Below are positions 51,451 through 64,000 of a stretch of 64,000 nt of DNA, piece by piece. Made by a program: the position numbers and the translations under genes. Each line of letters opens with the position of its first letter. Positions within the stretch are counted from its first letter, which is position 1. This DNA comes from Petaurus breviceps papuanus (taxonomy: Eukaryota; Chordata; Mammalia; Diprotodontia; Petauridae): positions 98,034,795-98,098,794 of the forward strand of contig JAMXIF010001253.1 of assembly GCA_028583685.1 (NCBI GenBank), written 5' to 3'. Under the pieces are notes generated by a model. The model was not told the origin of the DNA and made no database searches. It saw only the letters and a list, made by a program, of their open reading frames with translations.

Positions 51451-54400
51451 ACTTTTGTGTAATATTGTGTGCTGTTTAACTCTTCCGTTTCTCTCTGTGT
51501 TGTAGCTGCCAGCCAACAGCTACCATGTCTGATATACATCTTGATCTGTTAGATCAGCCTGTTAGAAACAAATACAATTGTTAATTGCAATAGTATTTTT
51601 TATAAAAGTTTGCACTTCTCATGTTTTAGATATTTTTAAAAGCCATTAAATTGAAAGAAAGTCATACTGATATTTCTGCTTGTATTTTAGAATGTGACTG
51701 ATGTTCATTGTAGAAGCTTACAAGAGAATTTTTTTTATTTTAAGAAAAAATGCTTATCCTTTGATTTTTCTGAAAAATTATTCTTAAATTTTGATCTTGT
51801 AAAATATCTATTAACCTATTGTGTTTTACTTTACACCTGTTTCTTTGTATTTCAAACTGTGTAGTTCATTCCTTACAAATGTTTTCTGTGGGGTTTTTTA
51901 TTCACTTGTCCTATAGAAATTAGATTCAGTTATACTCTTTAGGAAGGTCATGCTTATCTGATCAGTTGACATAAGTAGAGATATTCTTGGCTTGTTACCC
52001 AGCATCAGACAGAATCAATACTTAGGAAACAGATTTTAAGTATTTTTTTATAGATTGTCCCTTTTTTATTCAAGACTAATCAGAATCAGCACTAGTGATA
52101 TTGGTTTTCCATTCACTTATTTTCCAAGAAAATGTTATTATGAGGGGTGGCTAGGTGGCACAGTGAGTAAAGTGCCAGCCCCGGAGTCAGGAGGACCCTA
52201 GTTCAGTTCCGGCCTCAGACACTTAACACCCACACAAAAAAACTACCCATGTAACCTTGGGCAAGTTACTTAACCCCAATTGCCCTCCAAAAGGCAAAAA
52301 AAGAAAAGAAAACATTCTTATGAGCATACATTTACATACACAAGCCCTTATACATTAGTCTGGCCTAAATATAACTAGCATTGTTATATTAATTTTTGAA
52401 ATTTGTCCTAATTGGCACCACATGTGGATCATAGTTATTACTTTGCATGCTTTAAAACAGCCTAATTTTTATCTAAAGTCTTCTTGGAGATTCAGATGTC
52501 AAATGGAATTCAGGTGTCAGGTAGGAATTTGTTCTGAACATTTTTCTTACAGCAACGCTATAGCATATTTTATCAACATAAATTTTTGAGAATGACTTTA
52601 AAACTGTTCATCTTGATTTCAACTTCAACTTAGCATTTACAAAATGTCGCATAGTTCAGAAAATCACAAAACTGTATAGCACCATCCAGATATGACCAAA
52701 AGTCAGTTTGGAAGTGGAATTTTTTTTTAACTGTCTTCTCTTATGGTATGTGGCTTTTCCCCTGTTTTTAAAAAAAAAAAAAGGATCGCTAAACAGACAC
52801 AAAAGTGATTTCATTGTGGGAGTGGGGGAGGCTTAAAACATCTGGGATCTAAGAGCAGCTAGAGACTTTTGTAGTTAAGATAGTGTCAGTTCTATTCATA
52901 ATGCAGCTTCTTAGTAAACCAAATAGCTATTGAATATTGCTTTTTATGGATAGTAAAACAATTGTACCCAACACTTATTGTTATAGCTTTAATAAAGGAA
53001 TAATGCTATTTGCATTGTGTTATCATTTAATGATATAGAATCAGGGGGACACCATATGCTTTCTGTCCCTGGGAAAGAAAATTCAAATTAGATTTTAGTG
53101 GGGTAGTTCATTCAGAAGGAACTTTGGACCTAATCCCTTATCAGTGACAACTTTAGGTATTATTTGACATACATTTAAAGAATTACATTTAAATAATGTT
53201 TGTTGTAAAATTGTTTCAAAATAGCTGGATAAGAGGTAGTACTTAAAGGCCCCTGATGTTAAGTTAGTGTGATCAAAAGATAGCTAATTCCAAATTTTAA
53301 AAAACACTTGGCGATTGCTTAAAATTGGAATTTTCTTGTAAGGATTATAGCAAATAAGTCTCCATATCTGCTGTATGTTCTTGTGTTATGTTAGCAATTT
53401 TATAAGAACAAAAATAATAATGTGGGAGAAACTGGAGACTTTGGCTGCCATAGTATTGTAATTAAGGTGTATTATTCAGCTGTGAAGAAATAAGGTAGAA
53501 AAGACAATCAGTTGAATTTTGCTTTCACAATTTCAATGTCAGCAATCAGATGAAATTTTTATGTATCTACATGCTCTGTATGTGTTTTTGAGTCATAAGA
53601 GGACTGACATTTTCTATCACTGAAATCCTAAATTTTTTCCTTGTGTTTTGAATGGTATATATTATAATGTGTATCTTTTTACATGTTAGTTATGACATTG
53701 AACATACTCATTTACGGTTTGCTATCACAATCTTTGCTGTTAAATTTACTTTACAATATTTACTGTCCAAAATTAAAGTTCACTTGAAAATATGTTTGAT
53801 TTGATGGCCTTTAAAAAATAATTGTTATTGTTTTTTTTTTCTAATTGGATTACATAGTTTTGTTCCCTTTGGTTGCTTTATTAGAGTGATCCCTTAATAC
53901 ACAAAATTTTGGAGTTTTTGTGATATGAATCCTTCAAACTGGAATTACTAGCCACACTAAAAATTGATGGTAGTGAGTTAACTTAAGATTTAATATCAGT
54001 TCTGTAAGGAAAAATTATCTGTTTTTGAAAAGTGTATTGAATTTGTATAGTAAATTAATTATCTATAAGCACCTAATTGAAGTGCTTAAGGAAATTATAC
54101 AAAATTGATGTGATAAATCTGAATTTGCACATAGTGACTTTGCAGAGTTACTAGGAATAAGCAGAATTTTTGACCATAAGATTTTCCTTTGTATTGTTAG
54201 ATAGCAATTAATTTAATCTGGAATAGTTCAGACAGTCGTTAATTGATATTGTAAACATAAAAACATGCATATGTACATAAATATGTGTGTATATGTGTAT
54301 ACATATGTGTATGTGTGGGGATATGAGAAAGAATGGTACAGAACATAATTTTAAAATTACATTGATTATTAGAATTGTAATATTGTCTTAATTATAAAAA

Positions 54401-55740
54401 TATTTTTAGATAGTCCCTGTATTCATTCCAGACAGTAATAGTTTTATTGTGCCATGACCTTCTTTTTAAGCCCCATCCTTAAAGGAAGTTGTGGTTGCCT
54501 TCACTAACAGTCATCCTTTTAATTTTTAAAAGGTACTCTATTTGTTCAACTAATTGCTACAATTAAACACAAATAATGTTTTCCTTGTTATGTTCCTTCA
54601 CTTAGCTTACCTATTACAATTTAGTAGGGTATTAAAAGTATTATATTGATAAATTCTGCAGGAGTTTTGCACTCTATTTGTTGTGAAGTATATTTTTCTT
54701 AAAAATAATTGTTTGTTTTTTAAAGAAGAAAAATCTTTTCCAGTATGGTTAAGAGTAAGAGAAGTTACTGGGTATTTTAAGGAAAATAATGTTTTTAAGC
54801 ACTGCCCTCTTCTTTTTGTGTGTATAGCTTTTGGGGCAAATGAAAGGAAGGGAAATTGAGTATTTGGGTATGTAAAGTTGAGTGTTATCACTTTATGTGA
54901 CCACTCTGCTTGTTGAAGGAGAAGTGTAAGTGAAGTTAATGCACTTCATTTTACTTAACTCAGAAGTCACTGTGATGTATATTTTTTTAAACTAGAAACA
55001 AAACTCAAATGTAAGGTTAGTTCGAAAACACTGTATCATTTATTCTAGCAATTGTTAGTTCTCAGCAAACTGCATTTTGCAAAATTTAAACTTAAAAAAG
55101 TAAGACCCCTGAAATCAGGGGATGAAACAGAGGCCAGTTTTATAATTTGCTTTGTGGACACTAGTTTTAGAGATATTTTAGAATCTAGTGTAAATGTCTA
55201 ATTACACTGCCTTATATTACAATGTATGTATCAGCCTCTGAGCTACCCATAGAACATAGAGTGCACTAGCTAATTTGCTTTATTATATTTTGGAAGGTCC
55301 ACTTTTTAAAACCAGTTCAGATTTTGCTACATGCAGAATGTGTCTGCAGCAAATCTTGCATCCATGCTTGACAATTTTATTACCTTTGTAAATCTATATA
55401 AATGTTGCTGATTTGTATGTAACATCTACTGGTAGCTCTAGTAAAGTTCCAATTATTTGAGAAGAATATATGTTTTAATACAATTGATTTGGGAGTTAGC
55501 TAGTCACTGAGAATAATTTGTGACAGATAAGGAAGCCAAGAGAAAAATGTGCTGATCATTAAGTAGATTTATACATGTAACATGGAATGCATTAACTGGT
55601 TAATTTTATTAGTCCTAAAACTTTGGAATATTTTTTTTTTAAATACGACTATTATAAAACAGGAGAAAATGTAAAATGTGAGCACTTAATATGGACTGTG
55701 TAACTTGTGTATTAAAATATTTATTGCTTTTCATACTTTC
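51451..55740 (+). other. Repeat-poor AT-rich region, possible extended PPIG 3' UTR
   Basis: About 4.3 kb with no recognisable repeat except one SINE (52145-52308) and a short CA/TG-rich patch near 54270-54320. Further AATAAA motifs occur, for example at 52991. The lack of old L2/MIR copies contrasts with the introns and would fit a long 3' UTR or selected sequence, but no coding potential is seen. Confidence 0.35.
52145..52308 (+). mobile_element. SINE downstream of PPIG
   Basis: gggtggctaggtggcacagtg with cacttaacacccacacaaaa and ccttgggcaagttac, intermediate between the two SINE groups. Flanked by AAAATGTTATTATGAG and AAAACATTCTTATGAG. Confidence 0.8.
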
Positions 55741-57119
55741 ACTGACTTCTGGATTTGTTCCCCTCTTTTGTTTCCTGACCTTTTAGTGGTCACTTATAAA
55801 AGGTACTCATCTTCTACCTCTTCTTGGCCAAAGCTCTCCCCTTATCCACTTCTACAATTCTATAAAACTTTGTTGTTCCCCACAATTTTTTTTAACTAAG
55901 TGTTTATGTAGTCAGGGTAGCAAATTAAATTATATCATTGTGATTCCAAGTTTCCCACACAGTACTGATCATCAATTAGAGAGGCTTCTTAAATTAATAA
56001 ACACTTAAATGCACATCTGAAGAAAACTAGAGTAGGAGAGGTGATCTAACCACTCAACCCAGCTCAAACAACCCTTCTAAACCTTACTTTCCTCCTAAGG
56101 TAGGAACAACAACTTCACTTCTTATAGGATTGTTAAGAAAACCAAACAAGATGGTTTATATAAAATGTTTTGTAACCTTTAAAATGCTAATGGAATTCAG
56201 TCATTTTTATGTCTAATTAGTCATGTACTGAAATTTAAACCAAAATGTACCAGTTAAATGAAACACATAAAAGAAGTTAATTATACTTTTTTGTGTGTGT
56301 GGCAAGGCAATCAGGGTTAAGTGACTTTCCCAGGGGTCACGCAGATAGTAAGTGTCAAATATCTGAGGTCGGATTTGAACTCAGGTCCTCCTGACTTCAG
56401 GGCTGGTGTTCTCCGTGCCATGTAGGTGCTCCTAATCGTATACTTTCACTAACAGAACAGCTATTTTAAAACAAAATTAAATACATTCATAATTTAGCCA
56501 TAAAACAAATTTGTCATGTTTCTTCTATATGATGTTGTACGCAAAACTTTTAAAAAAGAACTGTGTAATAAACTATTCAAAGGAAAATAAATTATGATAA
56601 TCCTCATTAAGAGTAATTCAAATAATTACCAAAATCACTTATTAGACCAGAAAACTATTAGTCGGATTTCTTTAAGATGGTGATGCACATTGACCCTTTA
56701 AAGCTAGTCAGTATTTCTCAATACATTTTCATTTTTAAAAATTTGAAACACCATTAATTTTAAAGAACTCAATCTCACTTTTAACTATTCGTTTTTATTT
56801 GTGTTTTGTTTTTAAACTAGTTTGTTAGTGTGATAGAATGCTATTTTAACAAAGGTCAAGAAGCACTTCCTCCTGCATCTTTTTAATATTAATAGTCACC
56901 AGTTTATAATTGATAGGTAAAACTTCTATAATAAACTATATATTCTATATATATAAATTAAATTCTATAAATAAAATATAAAATAAACTCAATATACACA
57001 ACTTTATGGAAATAATTTTACAAGCAAAAATCATTCATTTTCCAGACCAGAAGTCAAAGAATCATATGATATATGATTATATGCGTATTTGCAAAAAAGT
57101 GACATGAGTAATTTGCTCT
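55741..57119. other. Downstream intergenic, one SINE only
   Basis: AT-rich; holds the older SINE at 56293-56432 and a (TA)-rich patch near 56930-56990. Confidence 0.4.
56293..56432 (-). mobile_element. Marsupial SINE, older copy
   Basis: ggcaatcagggttaagtgac to ccatgtaggtgct. The flanks are aattatacttttt and aatcgtatacttt. Confidence 0.7.
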
Positions 57120-57500
57120 CTTGTTAGCATGGCATGATGGGTAAAAGCACAGGACTGGATTTAGTTCTTTCTCATGTTGTGTTCAAAGGCAAGACATAAC
57201 ATCCTGGAGCCTCAGTTTTCTATAAAATTGAGATACAATAATCATGTATTGCTTACTTCAAAGTACTTTGAAAATGCAAGTTACCAGATAATATAGATAT
57301 CTGAAGAGTGCAGTCTGTTATAGTTGACACTGAAGTGAAAAGGGCACTGGATCTAGAGGATCTGGGTTCAAATCCTTTTTTGACTTCAGGCAATTCATTT
57401 AATCATTGTGGGCCTACATTTCATCAAGTATAAAATGAGGCTGAGTTGACAAGGTGATAACTTAGTTACCTTCAGCCTCAAGTCTATGATCCTATTTAAA
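57120..57500 (+). repeat. Two tandem MIR-like repeats
   Basis: The first (57120-57300) has gcatgatgggtaaaagcac and gagcctcagttttctataaa. The second (57310-57500) has aagggcactggatctagag, gggttcaaatcc and tataaaatgagg. Both are ancient. Confidence 0.55.
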
Positions 57501-60500
57501 AAGTGGGAGGATATTCCAAGAGTTCCATGAACTATAAGTGGATCTGTGATTATGTAAAATCAGTGTCCAAGATGGTCCACCAGTATATAGGTTATCAAAA
57601 TTTTAAATGTTTAAAGTGCTACAAAAGAAAAATTAGATGGAAATATTTCCCACTACATTTCTGACATACTCATTGTACCACAGTGTTAACTGTTGTCATT
57701 AGCATCCAGATGTTTCACTTGTCAATGTTCTATCCATTCCTACAGGAATATCACTTCATTTGTACAATCTAGGTTAATTAAGATAATAAAATTATTTTTA
57801 TTGCAGGAGTGTACCTGTTGCGCCAAGATCTCTCAACTTTCACCATCAATATTTTTCCTTTAAAGCAGATACTTAATCTCTATTTTGTTGAGCTGTGGGG
57901 AGGTCTTTCTGGTCTCTGAACATGATAAAGTATGATATGGTATCTAAACTGTAAGAAGGCATGGGATTCTTTGGTCTTAGCATTTAGTTATCAAGTCCTA
58001 CTGACCATCCAAAAACAACTTTTAGAGTTTAACTTTTAAAATTGACTATTTGGTATATATGGATATACATGTTTTTGATAATCATTGCTTCTGGGTTTTG
58101 GTAAAAATTGCACAGTATAGAATTTCTCAGTTATAACTTTCTGTACTTCTAGGTTCTTTGCAATGAATAGAGACAAAGAAACTTGACTTTTGAAAAGATC
58201 TAATAGTTTCTCACCCACTCATTTGTGATGAAGTTCTTTCTGAACTGATGGTTTGTGCTTGAAAAATTGAGTGTACTTTGAAAGTTATTTCCTATTCACT
58301 TATTAGGGTGTGATCATGATATAATGTGATTTGAATGTTTTTAAGTGTCACATGGTTTGAGCATATAAAAGACAGCCAAATGATATTTTTAAATGAAGAT
58401 ATTTCCTCATAGAAGTGTCTTTAAAAAAAATAAATATGTATCTTTCTAGAGAATATTTTGACACTGGACCAAAAAGGCTATTTCTTATTAGGTTCATGTC
58501 TATTACAATTAGCTCTCGTCATTTTTTTACATAAGTAAAGTTTGAGTCTTAAAATCTTTGTCCTTCCTGCAAACTCAATATCCATGCACTCCCCTGCACG
58601 ATAAGGTAGCCAGCCTTCACTGCATCAAGTAAAGTTCTTTAGTGATAATTCTTGTAAAAAGTGGAAATTTTGGTAATTGCATGAACCAAAGCACTTCAGA
58701 AGATGGTTCACTTCTGTTGGAGAAAAGTGACTAATGTCATGAAAATGGTGGTACTTTTCTTTTGTTATGCATAATTAGTGTAGGCTTCTAGAAAAACAAT
58801 AGCAACAACAAAGGGGCTTCCCCAAATTATCAAAAATATCTGGAGCCAAGCCCTAGAGACTAAAAAGGTAATGGTACTAATAGGTAATCAGGCTATTGAG
58901 GCTTTAGAGCAAATTGGGGCAAAAGGCTGAAAACCTCTCTGGTTACATACCTCTTCTCTGCCTCTCCCCTTCAAAGTGGATAGATGGAATGTGAAGTCAC
59001 TGTTAAAACCTTAACCTTAGATGTTAGTCCCTTTTCCGACTTCCTGGTCTTAGTTCTTTGTAATGGAAACTGGTATAATTAAGCCATAAATTAAAAAAAG
59101 AAAATCCTTGTGCTGTTCTTTTTTGTAATTAAAAGACTTAATGTTTGTTGCATTTTTTTCTTCTGTTAGTAAACTGGAAAAGGCAATTTAGTAAATGGAT
59201 GATAGTGACCTAGAAAATCATTTCCCAAGAAGACTGCATGATAATTGTATGACCTTCAAGTCACTTTTTCCTCATCAGTACAATCAGAGGGTTGAACTTA
59301 TCTATAAGCTTTCCAGCACTGATGTGTTTTATGAATCACTATTGATTTAGAAACAAATAGAAATTTGATCTTGCAACTGAAGTTCTGTTTTAAGGGACCT
59401 CAGATTATGATGACTTAATGGTACCTGAATAGGGGTTCTCTGCAACATCTCAGGCAGTCATGCAAGCTTCATTTGAAGACCAACATTGCTGAGTTATTCA
59501 CACCCTTTGTAGGAAGGAGGCCAGTCTACTTTGGGAAAGTTCTAATTATTAGGAAGTTTTTCTATGCAACAAAAATTTGCTTTCGCAATTTCTATGCGTT
59601 GCTCTTTTGTTGGGGGTAGGGGGGCAAAGCAAAATTAGTCCCTCTTGCACAACAGTCCTTTAAATATTTGAAGATGGGCCCTCTTCTCCCTAGACCACGG
59701 TCTCTTCTGGCTAAACACCCTGAGGTCTTTTAACCACTTTTTTTTAACCCCTTTTCAATTATTTGAATCTAGACATAATCTAGTTAACCTGCATCTAACA
59801 TGCCTTAACTATTAAACTGACATCCACACTTAGGACCATTGCAACTTTAGACAAACTTCCTTGGACATGAAAAAATACTGAAAAGGGTAGTTTCTGAGGT
59901 TATAATTCTGTAAGCACAAATACTTCAGTTGCAACCTCACAAGAACAGAGTACAGTAAATTAAAACACTTTCATTCTAGACGGCTTCTGTAAATCTAGCA
60001 TAATATCAGCTTTTTGGACAGGTATTACAGGTCAGTTCCTATTGAGCTCATAGTCCTCTAAGAAACAGGACTTTCAACTTCTTGAAAATAAACAACATAC
60101 AAAATTTTATGTAAATACTTTTACAAGCAAAAATCATTTCACATTCCCAAGACCTTCAAGCTGCTTTCTGGTTGGAGACGGCTGGAACTGATTGTTCAGT
60201 TTACAGCATGAGCACTTAAAACTTGGAAGTAAGGCAAATGCTACAGATCAAGCCTGCATTCTTTTGTCTTCTGCATTATCTGGACATAAAGTAATGGAGG
60301 AAATGTTGATAATGCAGGTTAAACTTAAAGTTATGCATAATTTGTTTTTAGTGAGATAGTGGTTAAGCTTTATCTGCATACCCTTATTTTTTGTCTATCA
60401 TTTGTCTACTTTGTACTTATGTGGGTGATTTGAGCCCAAAGCATTTATTTTCCCCGTTTTATTTTGTGACCCAACTATTACCAATAGTTTGCACCAAACC

Positions 60501-60539
60501 TCGTTTGAACCTTTTAACAAATCTACTAAAGATGTTCTC
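57501..60539. other. Downstream intergenic, no recognisable feature
   Basis: 3 kb without a supported gene or repeat. No exons of a neighbouring gene could be identified on either strand. Confidence 0.4.
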
Positions 60540-60865
60540 CACAAAAAGAGGAACTGGAAATTCAGAAAAGGTTAACTGCCTTGACCGTGGTCACATAGTT
60601 AATAGGAGTCAGATACAAGATAAGAGCCTGGTCTTGTTGACATCATCTGCTAGACTCAAGCTAACCTATGCAGCAAAAAGAAGTGTTACTCCCAGAGGCC
60701 ATGGAAAAAAACACAGGGTTTTGGATTATACTCTGCCATTTGATCTTTGTGTGACCTGAGACAAATCATTTATCCTCTCTAGGCCTCAGGTCCTCATGTA
60801 TAAAATGAGAGGTAGGACTAAATGAGCACTAAGATCCCTTCTAACTCTCAACCTATAATCTTGTT
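60540..60865 (+). repeat. MIR-like repeats downstream of PPIG
   Basis: 60540-60690 has gaccgtggtcacatagttaa. 60700-60865 has tgtgacctgagacaaatcatttatcctctctaggcctcag-type MIR core and ataaaatgagaggtag. Confidence 0.5.
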
Positions 60866-62289
60866 AGAGACTTCCTTCCAGGTTCTAATTAGTTGCTGCT
60901 ATTTGGGGGGTTTGGGCATTCAGCCAATTCCAAGTAAACCAAAGCTATATTATCCTGTCTGCAAAGAAAATGTGAGAGAGACTGCAAAACATTTGACTCC
61001 TGGACTCTGGTCTGTTGAGTTCTTGTTTGCCAGTCCAGCAAACCTAACAAAAGAAACCAGGTTTATCTAGCATGATTTGTTTTTGGTAACTCCTGTGGAT
61101 TCTTAGTTATCTTCCTTTTTAAGTGCTAATAACCCATACCTGTAGCAGCACTTTCAATATTTTAAGTGCAATAGATGTAAGACCTCATTAATATAGGGTC
61201 CAAAGTATCCTTTGTGACCATTTTCCATATCCTCTAAAAAGAATAATGGACCTGAGCTATCTATTCAATTGTACACTATCGTTTGGATGGTAGGCATTTT
61301 TCAACCATTTCCTTTTCCTGGTACAGTTAATCTGAACTCTAGAATTATGGATCATATTTAAAAGAATCTGCACTATCCCGAACTTAACGCATCATCTGCA
61401 AACAAGCATCTGGACACCTTTGCCATCCATAGAGAATCTTTCCATTGTGATTGTTCTGGACAGCCTCTATGATGGTGGCAAACACCACTGGCAAATGTAC
61501 CACTCCCTCTTTTGTCCTTTGCTTGATGCTGATCATTGGAAAGGTCATCTAATAGTTTCTTTGTTGCATCTTTCAAAGAACTCTTTTATGATTTTGACGT
61601 GCATGGAGATACCTGATAAAGGAAAGCAGTATTTTGCTCTTCTAAATCAAATCCTTTTTTGTTTATATCAACAAATATATTCCTTGAATTTTTGGATCAA
61701 TTAGGTGACCAAAAAGATTGTTGTAGTAAATTATCAGAGCCCACTTATTGTCATGTGTACATTTTCCCCAAAAAAGATTTTATGCAGATGGAGAAATAGT
61801 CATATGGGCAGGCAGTTACATGTAATCTTAATGTAACATGTTTCTGAGTGACATCTTCAGATACAAGAATCATTCCCTCAACTCCTTTACAATTGTATTC
61901 TCTCCAGCGTGAATTCCTTAATAGTATACTTTCTCAAGTTCAGCTCTCCTTCCTGTCTTTAGAACGGTCTCCACTTCCTCATGCATCACATGAGGACTGT
62001 TGATGATGATACAAATGTGATGGCTGTGCTGTCATTGGTGGAGGGAGTGGTCGTTGATATCTTTTACCAATATGACAGTGATTTCAGGAAATAGCCTCTG
62101 TACTTGCCCTCAGAATTGAACCCTTCCTTGTAGCAAAGAAAAACTGGTAAGCAAAAGCACATGTTAACCTGACTACATGTGGTAGCGCCTACATTTTGCC
62201 CTACTTCTCTGCTTCTGCTGAGGGAAGGTATGTTTCATTGTCTATTCTAGACCATTAGTGGTTTTTCATTTGTTTTTAGTTCAGCTTTT
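60866..62289. other. Downstream intergenic, possible decayed retroelement
   Basis: On the minus strand around 61400-61600 a short open stretch includes CLFADDALSSG, reminiscent of the reverse-transcriptase FADD motif, with no further support. Otherwise nothing is recognised. Confidence 0.25.
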
Positions 62290-62665
62290 TTATTTTCATT
62301 TGCATTATTGTAATCATCATATGTGCTATACCTTTGGTTCTGCATTAGTTCATATAAATCTCATTTCTATTAATTACTCATCTTTGATATTACTGTAGGA
62401 TAATAATTCATTACATTCATATACCAGTTTATTCAACCATTTTCAAGTTATGGACACTATTTTTGGTTGTCAGCTACCACACAAAAGTACTGCTATGAAT
62501 ATTTTAGCATATGTTAGGCCTTTATTTCTGTCTTTGATCTCCCTTTTGGTATAGGCATAGAAGTGGAATTAATGGGTCAAAGTATATGAATAAGTCACTT
62601 ATATAGGCCTAAATTGATGTCCAGAAGACCTGGACCAATTCATAGTTCCACCAATAAGGAACTGC
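62290..62665 (-). mobile_element. L1 ORF2 tail fragment beside the second HAL1 copy
   Basis: Antisense of the L1 ORF2 C-terminus (attacattcatataccag, aaagtactgctatgaatatttta, tttgatctccctt, tgggtcaaagtatatg). It directly abuts the 3' end of the HAL1-type element at about 62690, which probably inserted into or next to it. Confidence 0.65.
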
Positions 62666-62689
62666 TATACCTTTCTTTTTTTAAGTTTT

Positions 62690-64000
62690 TTAAAATTTAT
62701 TTTTAGTTTTCAACATTCATTTCCACAAGATTTTGAGTTACAAATATTTTTCCTGTCTTTCCCCTACCCCCACCACAAGATAGCAAGCCTATGAGTGCCC
62801 TTTCCCTCAATTTGCTCTCTCTTACATTATCTCCCAATACCCCTCTAACTTTCTAATAGGGCAAGATGGATTTCTATACCCCAGTGCCTGTATATCTTAT
62901 TTCCCAGTTGGATGTAAAAAATAATTTTTTTTAACATTTGTTTTTAAAACTTTTATTTCCAGATTCTTTCCCTTCTTCCCTCCTCACCCACCCCCATTGG
63001 GAAGATAAGCAGTTCAATATAGGTTGTACATGTGTAATTACACAAAACATTTCCATAGTAGTTATATTGTGAAAGACTATTTCCCTCCATCCTATCCCGC
63101 TCCCCATTTATTCTATTTTCTACTTGACCCTGTCCCTTTTCAAAAGATGTTTGCTTCTAACTACCTCTCTGTCAATCTGCCCTCCCTTCTATCATCCACA
63201 CTCTTATCCTCTTCCCCTCTGCTTTCCTGTAGGGTAAAATACCCAAATGAGTATGTTATTTCATCCTTAAGCCAAATTTAATGAGAATAAGGTTGACCCA
63301 TTCCCTTTCACCTTCCTTCTCTTCCCCCCCATTGTAAGTTTTCTCTTGCCTCTTTTATATAAGATAATTTACTGTATTCTAACTCTTCTCTTCTTCTCTC
63401 ATATTCCTCTCTCACATCTTAATTTTGTTTTTTAGATATCATCCCTTGCTATTCAACTGATGCTGTGCCCTCTGTCTATGTATACATGTACACACATATA
63501 CACTCATATGAATTTATTCACACATATTCCCTCTTGTACATACATATATATATATATATATGTATGTATGTGTACATATGTATTCCCTTCAACTATCCTC
63601 ATACTGAGGAAAGCCTCATGAGTTGCAATTATCATTTTTCCATGTGGGAATGTAAATAGTTCAACTTTAATAAGTTCCTTATGATTTCTTTTTCCTGTCT
63701 ACCTTCTCATGCTTCTTGAATTTGAAAACAAAATTTTATGTTTAGTTCTGTTTTTTTTCATCAAGAATGCTTGAAAGTCCTCTACTTCATTGAATATTTT
63801 CCCCTGAAGCATTATGCTCAGTTTTGCTGGGTAGGTGATTCTTGGTTTTAATCCTAGCTCCTTCGATCCCTTAATGTAGAAGCTGCTTGATCTTGTCATA
63901 CCCTGATTGTGTTTCCACAATATTCAAATTGTTTCTTCCTGACAGCTTGTGATATTTTCTCTTTGACCTGGGAACTCTGGAATTTGGCTATGATATTCTT
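62690..64000 (-). mobile_element. Second HAL1-type element, cut by the window end
   Basis: Same order as the 18.7-21.8 kb copy: terminal segment (gttttcaacattcatttcc, 62700-62900), the aacatttg/ttttaaaac boundary, the gggaagataagcagttca block, the purine-rich (on the minus strand) 3' UTR, a TA/TATG microsatellite, then the ORF1 C-terminus on the minus strand ([20 protein letters not shown]). The ORF1-to-3'-end distance is again about 1 kb without ORF2, so the ORF1-only structure belongs to a family. The 5' part lies beyond 64000. Confidence 0.75.

Noticed and set aside
51451-62290. Exons of the gene expected downstream (CFAP210, tail-to-tail with PPIG in human as I recall)
   Set aside because: No minus-strand exon with conserved coding text and splice sites could be recognised.

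Overview
The window is vertebrate nuclear DNA, most probably marsupial. It is AT-rich and intron-rich, and it is packed with interspersed repeats. These include tRNA-derived SINEs with the GGGGCGGCTAGGTGGCGCAG-type 5' end, many worn LINE-2 and MIR-like copies, L1 pieces, and L1-related elements that carry ORF1 but no ORF2 (half-L1, HAL1 type). That mixture is typical of metatherians. I cannot resolve the species. No rRNA, tRNA gene, CRISPR array or prokaryotic feature is present.

One host gene is clearly supported: PPIG (cyclophilin G, SR-cyclophilin), on the + strand. Twelve coding exons run from the ATG at 6990 to the TGA at 51226-51228. The exon lengths sum to 2247 nt, giving an open frame of 748 residues: an N-terminal cyclophilin peptidyl-prolyl isomerase domain, a serine/acidic stretch, a Lys-rich block and a long C-terminal RS/RE-rich tail. 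The promoter and first non-coding exon are not in the window. The 3' UTR follows, with a good AATAAA at 51428 and then about 4 kb of repeat-poor sequence.

Layout: 1-6905, upstream region or 5' UTR intron with L2, SINE and MIR copies; 6906-16931, exons encoding the first two thirds of the cyclophilin domain, separated by L2 and SINE insertions; 16932-32948, a 16 kb intron holding a complete HAL1-type element nested in a hAT-like MITE, a solo LTR nested in an L2, and L1 fragments; 32949-33217, the end of the isomerase domain; 33218-44307, an 11 kb intron holding a TTAA-flanked, CpG-rich piggyBac transposon with an internally deleted transposase; 44308-51228, exons for the linker and RS tail; 51229-64000, 3' UTR and intergenic sequence ending in a second HAL1-type element cut by the window edge.

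The three observations most worth following are: (i) a heterodimeric SINE, seen three times with both monomers inside one target-site duplication, a fixed junction without an A-tail and monomer-specific diagnostic bases, which is an Alu-like architecture; (ii) the piggyBac copy with intact TTAA target sites, a tandem pair of subterminal palindromes and a stop codon overlapping its poly(A) signal; (iii) the HAL1 element with exact target-site duplication inside a MITE, which gives a three-layer insertion order. All family assignments rest on reading the sequence and on recalled family features; no database search was run.
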